Assembly (NCBI RefSeq): GCF_000364625.1
Contig: NZ_KB822599.1
Location: 62,001-126,000, forward strand
Origin: Pseudomonas thermotolerans DSM 14292
GTDB lineage: Bacteria > Pseudomonadota > Gammaproteobacteria > Pseudomonadales > Pseudomonadaceae
Direction: 5' to 3'
DNA: 64,000 nucleotides
Numbering within the stretch: the stretch's first letter is position 1; each line of letters starts with the position of its first letter. The notes beneath the pieces are model-generated. The model saw nothing but the letters and a program-made list of their open reading frames with translations, was not told where the DNA came from and ran no database searches. This document shows positions 21,029 through 32,059 of the stretch, piece after piece. Made by a program: the position numbers and the translations under genes.

Positions 21029-21458
21029 CCAAAAGAATCGCCCCATCCCCCGCAATCACCGTTATAATCGCGCCCCGATTATAAGGACGCCTCCTGATCG
21101 GGCCCCGCATCCGACCTGCTGAGCAGAGCATCAGCCACGTCCCCGCCCACAGCCCACAGAGAGCCGCCCACTTCGTGCTGCCTCCGCGCTGCGCCCGTCG
21201 CTCCGGCGTACCCGCCCTCCGAGTCCCGATGGCCGCCAGTGCCTGCGCACGACTTTTCGAGGTTCACGTCTCCAAAAGAGCGTGAAGAAACGGGTTTGTA
21301 CAACTTCAAAAGAGTGTGGCGAGAAATGAACAGTTTTGCGTCTGGACAGTGCGCTGATAACCCTCCCCCGGCTCCCCGGCACCCCTGTCGATCCACGTCC
21401 CGCTCCTGAGCGGCCGGCATGACACCCCCCTAGTGCTGAAATTCCCGGAGAAGCGTTA
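21029..21458 (+). other. 430-bp non-coding region upstream of mqo
   Basis: No convincing gene is visible on either strand. A TATAAT-like -10 element occurs at 21063-21068, and the region from 21240 to 21340 is noticeably more AT-rich (AAAAGAGCGTGAAGAAACGG, then TTCAAAAGAGTGTGGCG). The long leader suggests a regulated mqo promoter or a long 5' UTR. The short element AAAAGAG(C/T)GTG occurs twice, about 33 bp apart (near 21274 and 21308). Confidence 0.4.
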
Positions 21459-22958
21459 ATGGCGCAGAACATCGAAACCGTGGATGCCCTGCTGGTCGGC
21501 GCCGGCATCATGAGTGCCACCCTGGCTGTCCTGCTCAAGGAACTCGACCCGGCCCTGAAGCTGGAGATCGTCGAGCTGCAGGAATCCGGAGCCGTGGAGA
21601 GCTCCAACCCCTGGAACAACGCCGGCACCGGCCACGCCGGCCTCTGCGAGCTGAACTACACCCCGCAGGCCGCTGATGGCTCGGTGGACATCAAGAAGGC
21701 TGTGCACATCAACAGCCAGTTCGAGGTGTCCAAGCAGTTCTGGGCCTACCTGATCGCCAAAGGCGTGTTCGGGTCGCCGAAGAACTTCATCAACCCCATT
21801 CCGCACCTGAGCTTCGTGCGCGGCGACAAGGACATCGCCTTTCTGAAGACTCGCTACGAGGCCCTGCGCCAGCACCATGCCTTCGCCGCCATGGAGTACA
21901 GCGAGGACTTCGCCACCCTGAAGGCCTGGATGCCGCTGATGATGGACGGCCGCGACGGCAGCGAACGTCTCGCCGCGACCCGTGTGGAAGGCGGTACCGA
22001 CGTCAACTTCGGCGCCCTGACCAACCAGCTTCTGGCCTATCTCGCCACCCTGGGCAACGCCACCGTCACCTGCAACCAGAAGGTCACCGACCTCAAGCGC
22101 AACGCCGACGGCTGGCGCGTTTCCATCAAGGACACCAAGAGCGGCGCCGGCCGCGAAGTGCAGGCACGCTTCGTGTTCCTCGGCGCCGGCGGCGGTGCCC
22201 TGCCGCTCCTGCAGCTCTCCGGCATCCCGGAAGGCAAGGGCTTCGGCGGCTTCCCGGTGAGCGGCCAGTGGCTGCGCTGCGACAACCCGGCAGTGGTCGA
22301 GCGCCACCAGGCCAAGGTCTACAGCCAGGCCGAAGTGGGTGCACCGCCGATGTCCGTGCCGCACCTCGACACCCGCGTGGTGGACGGCAAGAAGTCCCTG
22401 CTGTTCGGCCCCTACGCCGGCTTCAGCACCAAGTTCCTCAAACACGGCTCGATCCTCGACCTGCCGCTCTCGGTACGCCCGAGCAACCTCGGCCCGATGC
22501 TCGCCGTGGCACGCGACAACATGGACCTGACCCGCTACCTGATCAAGGAAGTGATGCAGTCCCAGGAGCAACGCCTGGAGACCCTGCGCAAGTTCTATCC
22601 GACCCTGAATCCGGCGGACTGGCGCCTGGAGATCGCCGGCCAGCGCGTGCAGATCATCAAGAAGGACCCGAAGAAAGGCGGCATCCTGCAGTTCGGCACC
22701 GAGCTGGTGTCCGCCGGCGACGGCTCCATCGCCGCCCTGCTGGGCGCCTCGCCGGGCGCCTCGGTGACCGTGTCGATCATGCTGCAGCTGATCGAGCGCT
22801 GCTTCGCCCACCGCGGCAACGAATGGAGCGCCAAGCTGGCGGAAATCTTCCCGGCCCGCGAGAAGGCTCTGCAGGACGACGCCAAGCTGTACCACGAGGT
22901 CAGCGCGCGCAGCAACGAGCTGCTCGAACTGACCAGCCCGGCAGCGGTCACTGCCTGA
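21459..22958 (+). CDS. mqo: Malate:quinone oxidoreductase
   Basis: 499 aa peripheral-membrane FAD enzyme oxidising malate to oxaloacetate with electron transfer to quinone. The FAD-binding motif [10 protein letters not shown] is at residues ~14-23. The Mqo-typical [23 protein letters not shown] and [23 protein letters not shown] follow. The C-terminus holds [22 protein letters not shown]. Length is normal. It is preceded by a long leader and followed by a strong hairpin terminator, so it is monocistronic. Confidence 0.95.
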   Translation: MAQNIETVDALLVGAGIMSATLAVLLKELDPALKLEIVELQESGAVESSNPWNNAGTGHAGLCELNYTPQAADGSVDIKKAVHINSQFEVSKQFWAYLIAKGVFGSPKNFINPIPHLSFVRGDKDIAFLKTRYEALRQHHAFAAMEYSEDFATLKAWMPLMMDGRDGSERLAATRVEGGTDVNFGALTNQLLAYLATLGNATVTCNQKVTDLKRNADGWRVSIKDTKSGAGREVQARFVFLGAGGGALPLLQLSGIPEGKGFGGFPVSGQWLRCDNPAVVERHQAKVYSQAEVGAPPMSVPHLDTRVVDGKKSLLFGPYAGFSTKFLKHGSILDLPLSVRPSNLGPMLAVARDNMDLTRYLIKEVMQSQEQRLETLRKFYPTLNPADWRLEIAGQRVQIIKKDPKKGGILQFGTELVSAGDGSIAALLGASPGASVTVSIMLQLIERCFAHRGNEWSAKLAEIFPAREKALQDDAKLYHEVSARSNELLELTSPAAVTA

Positions 22959-22974
22959 GCCCGCCCCCCCCCAG

Positions 22975-23002
22975 AAAGAACCGTCCCTCGGGGCGGTTCT
23001 TT
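22975..23002 (+). terminator. mqo terminator
   Basis: AAAGAACCG (22975-22983) pairs perfectly with CGGTTCTTT (22994-23002), with an inner CCC/GGG extension. The T-run on the plus strand and A-run on the other make it usable by the convergent VOC gene too. Confidence 0.8.
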
Positions 23003-23019
23003 CATGTCTGCGGGAAGGT

Positions 23020-23442
23020 CTAGCCGGGAAAGTTCGGCCGCTCGCAGTTGACCATCCAGTTCACTCCGAACCTGTCGGTGAGCATGCCGAAGGACAGGGC
23101 CCAGAAGGTCTCCTGCAGCGGCATGGTGGCCTGGCCGCCCTCGGCGAGCGCGTCGTAGAGACGCTGCGCCTCCTCTGGGGTAGCTGCCGAGATGGCTAGG
23201 CTGAAGCCGCTGAAGCCGGCCTCCGGCTCGGCGCCGTCGGAGACCATGATCTGGCTGTCGCCGATGCTCATATTGGCGTGCATGATCTGCTCCGGCTGCC
23301 AGTTGCACGCCTCGCTCGACGGCTGTTCGGGGGCGTCCCCGAAACGCAGCAGGAACGTGGTCTGCGCCCCCACAGCCCGGGCATAGAAGGCCAGCGCCTC
23401 CTCGGCGCGACCGTTGAAGAACAGGTAGGGCTGGACTTGCAT
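23020..23442 (-). CDS. VOC-superfamily protein (PhnB/YjdN-like glyoxalase fold)
   Basis: 140 aa. The vicinal-oxygen-chelate fold typical of PhnB-like proteins is visible: VQPYLFFNGRAEEALAFYARAVGA, IMHANMSIGDSQIMVSDGA, and C-terminal FWALSFGMLTDRFGVNWMVNC. The conserved DRFGxxWM segment is characteristic. These proteins are often annotated as 3-demethylubiquinone methyltransferase-like by similarity only; no substrate can be assigned. It is a single gene convergent to mqo. Confidence 0.8.
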   Translation of the reverse strand: MQVQPYLFFNGRAEEALAFYARAVGAQTTFLLRFGDAPEQPSSEACNWQPEQIMHANMSIGDSQIMVSDGAEPEAGFSGFSLAISAATPEEAQRLYDALAEGGQATMPLQETFWALSFGMLTDRFGVNWMVNCERPNFPG

Positions 23443-23491
23443 GGCGACCTCCCGACCGACAATGGCTCTGGCAGATCAGTCTAGAAGCCCG

Positions 23492-23520
23492 GAAACGAAA
23501 AGCCCGCGACACGCGCGGGC
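23492..23520 (-). terminator. Terminator of the PA4642-like gene
   Basis: GCCCGCG (23502-23508) pairs with CGCGGGC (23514-23520) over a 5-nt loop. Read on the minus strand it is followed by TTTTCGTTTCC. Confidence 0.7.
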
Positions 23521-23541
23521 CTGCTTGGATCGATTGCGCCT

Positions 23542-23829
23542 TTAGCGACGGGCGGCTTCGACGATTTCGATATAGGGAGCGGCCTGGCGCTGGTCGCGGA
23601 TCAGGGCGACGAAGTCGTTGCCCTTGGCGTCCTTGGCGTTCAGGTCGTAGCCGGCCTCGACGAAGAAGCCGATGAAGCGCTCGAAGTCGTCGACGCGCAG
23701 GCCGCGGTAGGCCTTGATCAGCTTGTGCAAGGACGGCGGGGTGTCGTCCGCCGGCTCGACGGCGAGGAACAGTTTGATCTGCTCATCGCTGATCTCTTCG
23801 CCAATCACCTGTTTCTTGTCTTTGCGCAT
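23542..23829 (-). CDS. PA4642-family conserved hypothetical protein
   Basis: 95 aa from ATG 23829 (MRKDKKQVIGEEISDEQIKLFL). The sequence is helical and acidic, without membrane segments, and continues PSLHKLIKAYRGLRVDDFERFIGFFVEAGYDLNAKDAKG. It corresponds to a small conserved Pseudomonas protein found near mqo and hpt. No function is known. An in-frame GTG sits one codon upstream. A hairpin terminator follows its stop. Confidence 0.8.
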   Translation of the reverse strand: MRKDKKQVIGEEISDEQIKLFLAVEPADDTPPSLHKLIKAYRGLRVDDFERFIGFFVEAGYDLNAKDAKGNDFVALIRDQRQAAPYIEIVEAARR

Positions 23830-23908
23830 CACGTACTCCGGCCGAAAGCTTCAGGGGGCGGCAGTTTACCCCTGCCGTCGCGCCGCGCTCAATGCACGTC
23901 CCACGCCC

Positions 23909-24466
23909 TTACAGGCCCTTGACCGCGAAGATGCCCGGCGCGTTGCGCCAGTAGCCCTTGTAGTCCATGCCGTAACCGAAGATGTAGCGGTCTACGCAGG
24001 ACAGTCCCACGTAGTCGGCCTTGAGGTCCGGGCGCGCCTTGCGGTCGTGGTCCTTGTCGATCAGCACGGCGATGCGTACCGAGGCGGCGCCGGCGCGCCG
24101 GCAGAAGTCTGCGATGGCACCCAGGGTGTGGCCCTCGTCAAGGATGTCGTCGAGGATCAGTACGTCACGGTCGATGAACGACAGCTCCGGCTTGGCCTTC
24201 CAGAACAGTTCGCCGCCGGAGGTCTGGTTGCGGTAGCGGGTGGCGTGCAGGTAGGACATTTCCAGCGGGAAGCCGAGCTTCGGCAGGAGCTTGCCGGCGA
24301 AGATCAGTCCGCCGTTCATCACGCAGAACACCACCGGATTGCGTTCGGCCATCTCTTCGTTGATGGCGGCGGCCACGCGGTCGATCGCCGCTTCGACCTC
24401 GGCTTCGGAATACAGGCAGTCGGCTTCCGCCATCACCTGGCGGATGTGGGCGAGATCGACGGGCAT
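23909..24466 (-). CDS. hpt: Hypoxanthine(-guanine) phosphoribosyltransferase
   Basis: 185 aa purine-salvage enzyme converting hypoxanthine (and guanine) with PRPP to IMP (GMP). The PRPP-binding loop VLILDDILDEGHTL carries the acidic pair, VFCVMNGGLIF matches the first loop, and DFCRRAGAASVRIAVLIDKDHDRK and PDLKADYVGLSCVDRYIFGYGMDY form the base-binding region. The ATG at 24466 gives the family start MPVDLAHIRQVM; the frame is open upstream but that stretch is not conserved in character. It diverges from upp, another salvage gene. Confidence 0.93.
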   Translation of the reverse strand: MPVDLAHIRQVMAEADCLYSEAEVEAAIDRVAAAINEEMAERNPVVFCVMNGGLIFAGKLLPKLGFPLEMSYLHATRYRNQTSGGELFWKAKPELSFIDRDVLILDDILDEGHTLGAIADFCRRAGAASVRIAVLIDKDHDRKARPDLKADYVGLSCVDRYIFGYGMDYKGYWRNAPGIFAVKGL

Positions 24467-24689
24467 GGCGCGTTCCTCATCTGGCGGCGGAAGGGCCAGC
24501 GGGTGGCTTCCGGACGCTTGGTAAAAACCGCGAAAGGTACTGATCCGGCCAGCCGCGGGCAAGCCCGCCGGTCCATTTCCTGGCCATCCGGACAGGATTT
24601 TTTTCGTGACAGTCCGGTCGACGCAGCGCCTGGCATGGCCAATGCTTTATTCTATGGCGATTTTTTGCCCGTCTGCCGGAGACCCTGCC

Positions 24690-25328
24690 ATGCCCGTCCG
24701 AGAGATCCGCCATCCGCTGATCCGCCACAAGCTCGGCCTGATGCGCCGCCACGACATCAGTACCAAGAACTTCCGCGAACTCGCCCAGGAAGTGGGCGCC
24801 CTGCTCACCTACGAGGCGACCAACGACCTGCCCCTGGAGCACTACGAGATCCAGGGCTGGGCCGGCCCGGTGCAGGTGGAGAAGATCGCCGGCAAGAAGA
24901 TCACCGTGGTGCCCATCCTGCGTGCCGGCATCGGCATGCTCGACGGCGTGCTCAGCCTGATCCCCGGCGCCAAGGTCAGTGCCGTGGGCGTGGCGCGCAA
25001 CGAGGAAACCCTGGAAGCACGTACCTACCTGGAGAAGCTGGCCCCGGAGATCAACGAGCGCCTGGCGCTGATCATCGATCCCATGCTGGCCACCGGCGGC
25101 TCCATGGTGGCCACCATCGATCTGCTGAAGAAGGCCGGCTGCAAGGACATCCGCGCCATGGTGCTGGTCGCCGCCCCGGAAGGCATCCAGGCGGTCAGCG
25201 ATGCCCATCCGGACGTGACCATCTACACCGCGTCCATCGACCAGGGTCTGAATGCGCAGGGCTACATCATCCCCGGCCTCGGCGATGCCGGCGACAAGAT
25301 CTTCGGCACCAAACAGAAGGACGCCTGA
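24690..25328 (+). CDS. upp: Uracil phosphoribosyltransferase
   Basis: 212 aa. Converts uracil and PRPP to UMP. The start [19 protein letters not shown] is the family N-terminus and is chosen over upstream in-frame starts. The PRPP loop is [21 protein letters not shown], and the uracil-binding C-terminus reads [18 protein letters not shown]. The stop lies 3 bp before uraA, so transporter and enzyme form one operon that couples uptake with trapping. Confidence 0.96.
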   Translation: MPVREIRHPLIRHKLGLMRRHDISTKNFRELAQEVGALLTYEATNDLPLEHYEIQGWAGPVQVEKIAGKKITVVPILRAGIGMLDGVLSLIPGAKVSAVGVARNEETLEARTYLEKLAPEINERLALIIDPMLATGGSMVATIDLLKKAGCKDIRAMVLVAAPEGIQAVSDAHPDVTIYTASIDQGLNAQGYIIPGLGDAGDKIFGTKQKDA

Positions 25329-25331
25329 TCC

Positions 25332-26609
25332 ATGGATGAATTCAAGGACCCGCTCTGGAGGCAGATGGTCTCCGGGGCGCAGATGCTCTTCGTGGCGTTC
25401 GGCGCGCTGATCCTGATGCCGCTGATCACCGGCCTGGATCCCAACGTGGCGCTGTTCACCGCCGGCCTCGGCACCCTGCTGTTCCAGCTGGTCACCGGCC
25501 GCCAGGTGCCGGTGTTCCTGGCCTCCTCGTTCGCCTTCATCACCCCGATCATCCTCGCCAAGGGCCAGTTCGGCCTGGCCGCGACCATGGGCGGGGTGGT
25601 CGCCGCGGGCTTCGTCTACACCTTCCTGGGCCTGATGGTGAAGCTCAAGGGCACCGGTTTCATCGACCGCCTGCTGCCGCCGGTGGTGATCGGCCCGGTG
25701 GTGATCTCCATCGGTCTGGCCATGGCGCCGATCGCCGCCAACATGGCCATGGGCAAGAGCGGTGACGGCAGCGCCGAGCTGATCGCCTACGACACCGCCC
25801 TGCTGATCTCCATGCCGGCGCTGCTCACCACACTGATAGTGGCGGTGTTCGGCAAGGGGCTGTTCCGCCTGGTGCCGATCATCTGCGGGGTGCTGGTGGG
25901 CTTCGCCCTGGCCTTTTGGTTCGGCGTGGTGGACACCGCGAAGATCGCCGCCGCGCCCTGGTTGGAACTGCCCAAGTTCACCGCCCCGGAATTCAACCTG
26001 CAGGCCATCCTGTTCATCGTCCCGGTGGCCCTGGCGCCGGCCATCGAGCACATCGGCGGGGTGATCGCGGTGGGCAGCGTGACCGGGCGCAACTACCTGA
26101 AGCAACCCGGCCTGCACCGCACCCTGCTCGGCGACGGTCTGGCCACCTCGGCCGCCGGGCTGTTCGGCGGCCCGCCGAACACCACCTACGCCGAGGTCAC
26201 CGGCGCGGTGATGCTGACCAAGAACTACAACCCGAAGATCATGACCTGGGCGGCGATCTTCGCCATCGGCCTGGCCTTCATCGGCAAGTTCGGCGCCATC
26301 CTGCAGAGCATCCCGGTGCCGGTGATGGGCGGCATCCTCTGCCTGCTGTTCAGCTCCATCGCCGCGGTAGGCATGAACACCATGATCCGCCACCAGGTGG
26401 ACCTGGCCGAGGCGCGCAACCTGGTGATCGTCTCGGTGACCCTGGTGTTCGGCATCGGCGGCATGCTGATCGGCACCGGTGCCGGCCAGGAGGACTTCGG
26501 CCTCAAGGGCATCGCCCTGTGCGCCGTGGTGGCCATCGCCCTCAACCTGCTGCTGCCCGGGCACCAGACCTGGAAGCACAAGGTCCCGGACCAGGCCCCG
26601 GACCTCTGA
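25332..26609 (+). CDS. uraA: Uracil:proton symporter (NCS2 family)
   Basis: 425 aa with about 12-14 hydrophobic segments. Nucleobase-transporter signatures include VFLASSFAFITPI, the ALAPAIEHIGGVIAVGSVTGRNY segment with the substrate-site Glu, and GLFGGPPNTTYAEVTGAV. It imports uracil at the inner membrane and is paired with upp three bases upstream. A perfect GC palindrome lies at its 3' end. Confidence 0.94.
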   Translation: MDEFKDPLWRQMVSGAQMLFVAFGALILMPLITGLDPNVALFTAGLGTLLFQLVTGRQVPVFLASSFAFITPIILAKGQFGLAATMGGVVAAGFVYTFLGLMVKLKGTGFIDRLLPPVVIGPVVISIGLAMAPIAANMAMGKSGDGSAELIAYDTALLISMPALLTTLIVAVFGKGLFRLVPIICGVLVGFALAFWFGVVDTAKIAAAPWLELPKFTAPEFNLQAILFIVPVALAPAIEHIGGVIAVGSVTGRNYLKQPGLHRTLLGDGLATSAAGLFGGPPNTTYAEVTGAVMLTKNYNPKIMTWAAIFAIGLAFIGKFGAILQSIPVPVMGGILCLLFSSIAAVGMNTMIRHQVDLAEARNLVIVSVTLVFGIGGMLIGTGAGQEDFGLKGIALCAVVAIALNLLLPGHQTWKHKVPDQAPDL

Positions 26610-26619
26610 CCCCCTCGCG

Positions 26620-26641
26620 CCGGCGGAAGCGCTTCCGCCGG
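26620..26641. terminator. Perfect 22-bp palindrome between convergent uraA and hemH
   Basis: CCGGCGGAAG immediately followed by its reverse complement, giving 22 bp of perfect symmetry centred at 26630/26631. There is no T-run on either side, so a terminator is likely but not certain. Confidence 0.5.
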
Positions 26642-26652
26642 CCCGCTCCCCC

Positions 26653-27681
26653 CTACAGCTCGCCGTCGGCGCGCTCGGCAAGCCGCGCCAGGGTCGCCGC
26701 CCAGCGCGCATCGCTGTTCAGGCAGGGGATCAGCTGCAGCTGGCCGCCGCTGGCCGTCTCGAACTGCTCGCGGCCGCGCATGCCGATCTCCTCCAGGGTC
26801 TCGATGCAGTCCACCACGAACGCCGGGCACATCACCAGGAGTTTCTTCACCCCCTGCCGGGCCAGGGCGTCGAGGCGCGCGTCGGTGTAGGGCTCGATCC
26901 ATTTGTCGCGGCCCAGCCGTGACTGGAAGGACACCGACCACTGCTCGGGGCGCAAGCCGGCGCGCTCGGCGAACAGCTCGGCGGTGCGCAGGCACTGGCT
27001 GCGGTAGCAGAGCGCCAGCACCTCGGGACGCACGCCGCGGCTGCTGGCGGCGCTCAGGTCGTGGTGCGGGTCGATGCGCTTGACCAGCTTGCGGATGTGC
27101 CGCTCCGGAATGCCGTGGAAGCTCAGCAGCAGGTGGTCGAAGTCCCCCGCCAGATAGGGCCTGGCGCTTTCCACCAGCGCCTCCAGGTACTCCAGCTGGT
27201 CGTAGAACGGCGGCAGCACGCAGACCTCCAGGGCCAGGCCGAAGCGCTCGATCACCCGCCGCGCCTCGGCGATCACCGTAGTGGTGGTGCTGTCGGCGAA
27301 CTGCGGATAGAGCGGCGCCAGGGTCAGCCGGCGCACGCCTCTGGCGGCCAGGTCGCGCAGCGCGCCCTCGAGGGACGGCTCGCCATAGCGCATCGCCAGC
27401 TCCACCGGACCGTGCGGCCAGTGGGCGCGCACCGCTTCCTGCAGCTGGCGGCTGATGACGATCAGCGGCGAGCCTTCCGGCCACCAGATCGACGAGTAGG
27501 CATGCGCCGACTGCGCCGGGCGCTGGCGGAGGATCAACGACACCAGCAGGCGGCGCAACGCCCAGGGCAGATCGATCACGTAGGGGTCCATGAGGAACTG
27601 ATCGAGGTAACGCCGCACGTCGGCCACATCGGTGGACGCGGGCGACCCTAGGTTGACGAGCAGCAGAGCGTGATCGGTCAT
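26653..27681 (-). CDS. hemH: Ferrochelatase
   Basis: 342 aa. Inserts Fe2+ into protoporphyrin IX, the last step of haem synthesis, at the cytoplasmic face of the membrane. Catalytic His lies in [12 protein letters not shown], with the conserved Glu in [12 protein letters not shown]. The ALCYRSQC and [17 protein letters not shown] segments are family signatures. ATG 27681 is preferred over the ATG two codons upstream because AGGA would abut the earlier one. It is 6 bp from the preceding TIGR01777 gene's stop across a short gap, so the two are probably co-transcribed. Confidence 0.94.
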   Translation of the reverse strand: MTDHALLLVNLGSPASTDVADVRRYLDQFLMDPYVIDLPWALRRLLVSLILRQRPAQSAHAYSSIWWPEGSPLIVISRQLQEAVRAHWPHGPVELAMRYGEPSLEGALRDLAARGVRRLTLAPLYPQFADSTTTTVIAEARRVIERFGLALEVCVLPPFYDQLEYLEALVESARPYLAGDFDHLLLSFHGIPERHIRKLVKRIDPHHDLSAASSRGVRPEVLALCYRSQCLRTAELFAERAGLRPEQWSVSFQSRLGRDKWIEPYTDARLDALARQGVKKLLVMCPAFVVDCIETLEEIGMRGREQFETASGGQLQLIPCLNSDARWAATLARLAERADGEL

Positions 27682-27693
27682 GCGCATTCCTAG

Positions 27694-28596
27694 TCAGTGC
27701 GGGCCCAGGAGGTCGGCCAGGGCCCGGTCCAGATCGCTGTAGTGAAAGGTGAAGCCGGCCTCCAGCAGGCGGGCCGGCACCGCACGCTGACCGCCGAGCA
27801 GCAGGCCGGACAGTTCGCCGAGGGTCGCCTTGAGGGCCAGCGCCGGCACCGGCAGCAGCGCCGGGCGGTGCAGGGCGCGCCCCAGGGCGCGGGCGAAAGC
27901 CTTGTTGCGGACCGCTTGCGGTGCGCAGGCATTATAGGGACCCTCGGCCGCGGAATGGCGGAGAAGAAAATCTATCGCGGTGATTTCGTCCCGTAGATGG
28001 ATCCACGGCATCCACTGCCGGCCTCTGCCCAGCGGCCCGCCGAGCCCCAGGCGGAACAACGGCAGCAGGCGCTTCAGGAAGCCGCCGTCGCGGGCCAACA
28101 CCAGCCCGGTACGCACCAGCACCACGCGGATGCCCAACTCCCCGGCGGCCTGCGCGGCCTCCTCCCAGGCCCCGCACAACTGGCTGGGAAAGTCGTCGCA
28201 GACCGGCGACATGTCCTCACGCAGCTCGCGCTCGCCGCCGTCGCCGTACCAGCCCACCGCCGAGCCGGACACCAGCACCGCCGGGCGCTGCGCGCGGGCG
28301 GCCAGCCAGGCCACCAGTTGCTCGGTGAGGTGGATCCGGCTGCCCCACAGCTCGACCTTGCGTCTGTGGGTCCAGGGCCGGTCGGCGATGGGCGCGCCGG
28401 CCAGGTTGACCACCGCATCCAGCGGCGCATCGCCCAGCTCCTCGAGGCGAGCGATGCCGCGCACCGTCTCGCCGCAGAGTTCCGGCACCTGCTGCGGACG
28501 ACGGCTCCACACGCTCAGTTGCTCGCCCTGTGCCGTCCATTGGCGGCACAGGGCCCGGCCGATGAGTCCGGTCCCTCCGGTCAACAAGATATGCAT
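27694..28596 (-). CDS. TIGR01777-family epimerase/SDR (YfcH-like)
   Basis: 300 aa. Extended SDR with the N-terminal Rossmann motif TGGTGLIGRAL, NLAGAPIADRPW and the family-specific C-terminal domain (PVPALALKATLGELSGLLLGGQRAVPARLLEAGF). The active-site Tyr lies in SGSAVGWYGDGG. Proteins of this family are nucleotide-sugar-epimerase-like; substrate unknown. It lies upstream of hemH on the same strand. Confidence 0.85.
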   Translation of the reverse strand: MHILLTGGTGLIGRALCRQWTAQGEQLSVWSRRPQQVPELCGETVRGIARLEELGDAPLDAVVNLAGAPIADRPWTHRRKVELWGSRIHLTEQLVAWLAARAQRPAVLVSGSAVGWYGDGGERELREDMSPVCDDFPSQLCGAWEEAAQAAGELGIRVVLVRTGLVLARDGGFLKRLLPLFRLGLGGPLGRGRQWMPWIHLRDEITAIDFLLRHSAAEGPYNACAPQAVRNKAFARALGRALHRPALLPVPALALKATLGELSGLLLGGQRAVPARLLEAGFTFHYSDLDRALADLLGPH

Positions 28597-28785
28597 GGCA
28601 ACCTCCTCGCATGGCCTAGGCTGAATAGAGGAAAGCGTGGTTCAGGCAACCACCGCGTGCCTGGTCCGGACGAGCCGATGCCCCGGGCGCCAAGGTGCGG
28701 AACAGGCCGGATCGGCCCAGGGCGTCCCAACCTGCGCCCAGGGACCTGTCTAAAACCTAGCCGGATATATGAGCTGACGAGGTAG

Positions 28786-29775
<990 letters not shown>

Positions 29776-29788
29776 AGCCACGGACATG

Positions 29789-29817
29789 AAAAAACCGGGC
29801 ACAGGGCCCGGTTTTTT
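29789..29817. terminator. Bidirectional terminator
   Basis: AAAAAACCGGGC and its near-complement GGCCCGGTTTTTT around a short ACAG loop, between the renalase-like gene and convergent pagL. Confidence 0.85.
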
Positions 29818-29855
29818 CTGACTGCCGCGACAGCCTCGTGCGGTCGCCGCCCGGC

Positions 29856-30368
29856 TCAGAAGCTGGTGCGGTAGTGCAGGCTGTAGACCTCCACGCCATC
29901 GTTCGGCTGCTTGATGCCGGCGTTGGAGTAGTGGATCGCACGCAGACCGACTTCCTGGCCGGCGAAGCGCAGGCCGAAGCCGAGGCGATCCTCGAACTGG
30001 AAGGAGGAGCCCAGGTCGTTGTCTTCCAGCTCGGTGCTGGAGAACAGCGCCACGCCGATGCCCGCCTCGACGTAGGGGCGGACGCTCTGGCCGGCGAATT
30101 CGTAGACGAACACCGGAGCGAAGGAGATGCTGTGGTTGCTGGCGGTGTCATCACCCTGCCAGTAGGTGTAACCGGCATCCCAGTAACCGGTCAGGCGACC
30201 GGTGTCGCTTTCCAGCCAGCTGGTACCGAAATCGAATTGGGTGCCTAGACGATAGGCCATGGTCGAATCGCCGGTCTGGCCAATCGCTACCGTCACGTCC
30301 GCGGCCTGCGCCGAAACAGCGACCCCCAAGGACAATGCTGCCAACGCAGCCAGGGAACGAAACTGCAT
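29856..30368 (-). CDS. pagL: PagL lipid A 3-O-deacylase
   Basis: 170 aa outer-membrane enzyme removing the 3-O acyl chain of lipid A. Signal peptide MQFRSLAALAALSLGVAVSAQA. Eight-strand barrel features are visible, and the catalytic His-Ser pair sits in the C-terminal AIHYSNAGIKQPNDG motif. Length matches P. aeruginosa PagL. The last residues YSLHYRTSF give the aromatic terminus for BAM insertion. It is monocistronic and often PhoPQ-controlled in relatives; no operator was identified here. Confidence 0.88.
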   Translation of the reverse strand: MQFRSLAALAALSLGVAVSAQAADVTVAIGQTGDSTMAYRLGTQFDFGTSWLESDTGRLTGYWDAGYTYWQGDDTASNHSISFAPVFVYEFAGQSVRPYVEAGIGVALFSSTELEDNDLGSSFQFEDRLGFGLRFAGQEVGLRAIHYSNAGIKQPNDGVEVYSLHYRTSF

Positions 30369-30502
30369 AAATAACTTCCTTCTTCGTGAAGTCAGGGAAT
30401 CAGGCTAACGGCCACCAAGTATAAATAGGGGCAGCCGCTCTAAGCGAGCCTGCTTTTACATCCGATCAGAGTAGACGGACTCGCCCGACACGCTGGCAAA
30501 CT

Positions 30503-31297
30503 TCATGCCAGCAGAGCTTCCACCGGCAGTGCCTCGCCCCAAAGGCGCGGCAGCACCGCGGCCATTTCCTCCGGGCGACCAGTCGACCAGAAGCGCAGCT
30601 TCCCCTCCCCGCCCACCGCCAGCAGGTCGCGCTCGGCGAGCAGCTGGCGCAGTCGACGTGCCACCGCGGCGCCAGTATCGATCAGGCTCACCGATGCCGG
30701 GACCAGCTCGCGCAGCAGTGGCTTGATGAAGGGGTAGTGGGTGCAGCCAAGGATCAGGGTGTCGCAGCCTTCGGCGAGCAGCGGCTCGACCCAGCTGCGC
30801 AGCAGCTCGCGGGTGCCGGCCCCGTTCAGCTCGCCGGCCTCGATTCGCTCCACCAGCCCCGGGCAGGGCCGGGTGATGACCCGCACGTTGCCAGCGAAGC
30901 GGTCGAGCAGCGCGGCGAACTTGGCGCTCTTCAGGGTGCCGGTGGTGGCCAGCACGCCGACCACGCCGCTGCGGGTAGCCGCCGCCGCCGGCTTGACCGC
31001 CGGCTCCATGCCGATGATCGGCAGCTGCGGGTAGCGACCGCGCAGCTCGGCCACCGCCGCCGCAGTGGCGGTGTTGCAGGCCAGCACCAGGGCCTTGGCG
31101 CCCTGGCCGAGGAGGAACTCGCTGATCGCCAGGCTGCGCGCTCGGATGTAGTCCGGAGACTTCTCGCCGTAGGGCACGTGGCCGCTGTCTGCGACATAGA
31201 GCAGCGATTCGGCGGGTAGCAACTGGCGGATCTCGCGCAGCACCGAAAGGCCGCCGACCCCGGAATCGAACACGCCGACCGGCGCGTCACTCGCCAT
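30503..31297 (-). CDS. murI: Glutamate racemase
   Basis: 264 aa. Makes D-glutamate for peptidoglycan. The two catalytic cysteines are in [11 protein letters not shown] and [12 protein letters not shown], and the N-terminus has [17 protein letters not shown] 31297 overlaps the 3' end of moeB by 11 bp; longer in-frame extensions inside moeB are not protein-like. It is the last gene of a prfA-side operon (hemA-prfA-prmC-moeB-murI). Confidence 0.94.
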   Translation of the reverse strand: MASDAPVGVFDSGVGGLSVLREIRQLLPAESLLYVADSGHVPYGEKSPDYIRARSLAISEFLLGQGAKALVLACNTATAAAVAELRGRYPQLPIIGMEPAVKPAAAATRSGVVGVLATTGTLKSAKFAALLDRFAGNVRVITRPCPGLVERIEAGELNGAGTRELLRSWVEPLLAEGCDTLILGCTHYPFIKPLLRELVPASVSLIDTGAAVARRLRQLLAERDLLAVGGEGKLRFWSTGRPEEMAAVLPRLWGEALPVEALLA

Positions 31298-32045
31298 GGC
31301 CGCCCCCGCATACGACGCAGGCCGGATCGCGCTTGACCCGCAGTTCGCGGAAGCGGCTGCCCAGCGCGTCCACCAGGAGCAGACGGCCAACCAGGGGCTC
31401 GCCGAAGCCAGCCAGCAGCTTGAGCGCCTCCAGGGCCTGCAGGCTGCCCACCAGGCCGACCAGCGGCCCGACCACTCCGGCCTCGCTGCAGGTCAGCTCG
31501 GCCTCGCTGCCGTGGCCGTACAGACAGTGGTAGCAGGGGCTGTCGTCCCGTCGCGGGTCGAACACCGAAAGCTGGCCTTCCAGGCGGATCGCCGCGCCGC
31601 TGACCAGCGGCTTGCGGGCGGCCACGCAGGCGGCGTTGACCGCCTCGCGGGTGGTGAAGTTGTCGGAGCAGTCGAGCACCAGATCGACCGCCGCCACCGC
31701 CGTCCCCAGGGAGTCGGAGTCCAGGGCGCCGCACTGCGCCACCAGTCGCACCTCGGGATTGAGCGCGGCGAGGCGGGCCATGGCCGAATCCACCTTGGCC
31801 CGGCCGATGCTCGGCGTGTCGTGGAGGATCTGCCGCTGCAGGTTGGTCAGGTCGACCTGATCGAAGTCGGCCAGGTGCAGCTCGCCCACCCCGGCGGCGG
31901 CCAGATACAGGGCCACCGGCGAGCCCAGGCCGCCGAGGCCGACGATCAGCACCCGGGCCGCCTTGAGGCGCCTCTGGCCGTCGATGTCGATCTGCTTGAG
32001 GAGGATCTGCCGGCTGTAGCGCAGCAGCTCTTGGTCAGTGAGCAT
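31287..32045 (-). CDS. moeB: Molybdopterin-synthase adenylyltransferase (MoeB/ThiF family)
   Basis: 252 aa. Adenylates the C-terminus of the MoaD (or ThiS) sulphur carrier. The nucleotide loop is [15 protein letters not shown], the Arg finger lies in DLTNLQRQI, and zinc cysteine pairs are CYHC and CVVC. Start [13 protein letters not shown] at 32045 follows GCGAGGTGACC; an ATG six codons upstream is less likely. Lies 14 bp after prmC and overlaps murI. Confidence 0.9.
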   Translation of the reverse strand: MLTDQELLRYSRQILLKQIDIDGQRRLKAARVLIVGLGGLGSPVALYLAAAGVGELHLADFDQVDLTNLQRQILHDTPSIGRAKVDSAMARLAALNPEVRLVAQCGALDSDSLGTAVAAVDLVLDCSDNFTTREAVNAACVAARKPLVSGAAIRLEGQLSVFDPRRDDSPCYHCLYGHGSEAELTCSEAGVVGPLVGLVGSLQALEALKLLAGFGEPLVGRLLLVDALGSRFRELRVKRDPACVVCGGGHGE

Positions 32046-32059
32046 GGTCACCTCGCTTG

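Noticed and set aside
24477..26711. 744-codon open frame on the minus strand opposite upp and uraA
   Set aside because: High-GC antisense shadow: low-complexity Gly/His/Gln/Asp-rich translation with no family features, fully covered by two well-supported genes.
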